From assembly GCA_903939555.1 (NCBI GenBank), contig CAJAHV010000057.1, forward strand, positions 1 to 13,949: a stretch of DNA of 13,949 bases, read 5' to 3'. Below are positions 13,697 to 13,949 of this stretch, piece after piece. The notes under the pieces are model-generated. The model was not told the origin of the DNA. It did no database searches and was given only the letters and a program-made list of their open reading frames with translations. Both the position numbers and the translations under genes were made by a program. The stretch is from an uncultured Alphaproteobacteria bacterium (GTDB taxonomy: Bacteria > Pseudomonadota > Alphaproteobacteria > Sphingomonadales > Sphingomonadaceae). Position 1 is the stretch's first letter. Each line of letters begins with the position of its first letter.

Positions 13697-13949
13697 ATGG
13701 CCACGTCTTACCCTGTCTATATCGTCGACAATGACGCTTCGATACGATCGTCGCTACGCTTCCTGCTGTCACAGGCCGGGTATCGTACGCTGGCCTTCGA
13801 GAACGGGGAGGCCTTTCTGGCCGCAGCATCGCACCTCGATCCCGGATGCGTGCTGCTTGATGTCCGCATGGATGAGATGGACGGGCTCACGGTGCAGCAG
13901 GAGTTGCGCCGCCGAGGTTTCCTGTTCCCGATCATCATCATCACCGGCC
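13697..13949 (+). CDS. fixJ: FixJ-type response regulator, receiver domain (partial)
   Basis: ATG 13697 follows the fixL stop by two bases, with GGAG inside the end of fixL about 8 bases upstream. 84 residues are present before the window ends. The receiver core is clear: YIVDNDASIRSSL at the start, phospho-acceptor D55 in VLLDVRMDEMDG, and IIIITG with the conserved Thr at the right edge. The linker and LuxR-type DNA-binding domain lie outside. The second acidic-pocket position is Asn12 rather than Asp. The pairing with FixL and the LDVRM.EMDGL sequence support FixJ rather than another NarL-type regulator. It should activate the FixK/FNR-type gene and possibly other genes in this region. Confidence 0.88.
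   Translation, partial: MATSYPVYIVDNDASIRSSLRFLLSQAGYRTLAFENGEAFLAAASHLDPGCVLLDVRMDEMDGLTVQQELRRRGFLFPIIIITG

Overview
The window is high-GC DNA with the gene content of an alphaproteobacterium: a haem-PAS FixL/FixJ pair, a cytoplasmic Crp/Fnr regulator without Fe-S cysteines, a class I-type PHA synthase and a phasin. A sphingomonad-like origin is plausible, but the sequence alone does not fix the genus.

Layout, left to right. (1) Minus strand, 1-1624: the N-terminal part of an erythromycin-esterase-family protein (cut by the window edge), preceded by a cytoplasmic protein with three BON domains. (2) 1625-2117: a 493-base divergent spacer. (3) Plus strand, 2118-2807: a FixK/FNR-type regulator. 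(4) 2808-3052: a convergent spacer with three stem-loops, one a good terminator for the ATPase. (5) Minus strand, 3053-5683: a large type II-like P-type cation ATPase with altered membrane-site residues. (6) 5684-5923: a short divergent promoter region. (7) Plus strand, 5924-6409: a phasin-like protein, then about 560 bases with no confident gene. (8) Plus strand, 6967-11979: three overlapping genes for a TbADH-type zinc alcohol dehydrogenase, a PHA synthase and an ADP-forming acyl-CoA synthetase. (9) 12038-12333: a very AT-rich block (about 21% G+C). (10) Plus strand, 12522 to the end: fixL and the start of fixJ.

Taken together this reads as a low-oxygen adaptation island. FixL senses O2 through haem and phosphorylates FixJ; FixJ would be expected to switch on the FixK/FNR-type gene. 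The nearby targets could be a reductant and carbon sink (alcohol dehydrogenase, PHA synthase, phasin), an ATP-yielding acyl-CoA synthetase, and stress or ion-homeostasis proteins (BON, P-type ATPase, Ere family). The protein families are clear from motifs. The regulatory wiring is inferred from co-location: no full TTGA-N6-TCAA FixK box was found in any promoter region. The only one lies in a hairpin at the 3' end of the ATPase gene.
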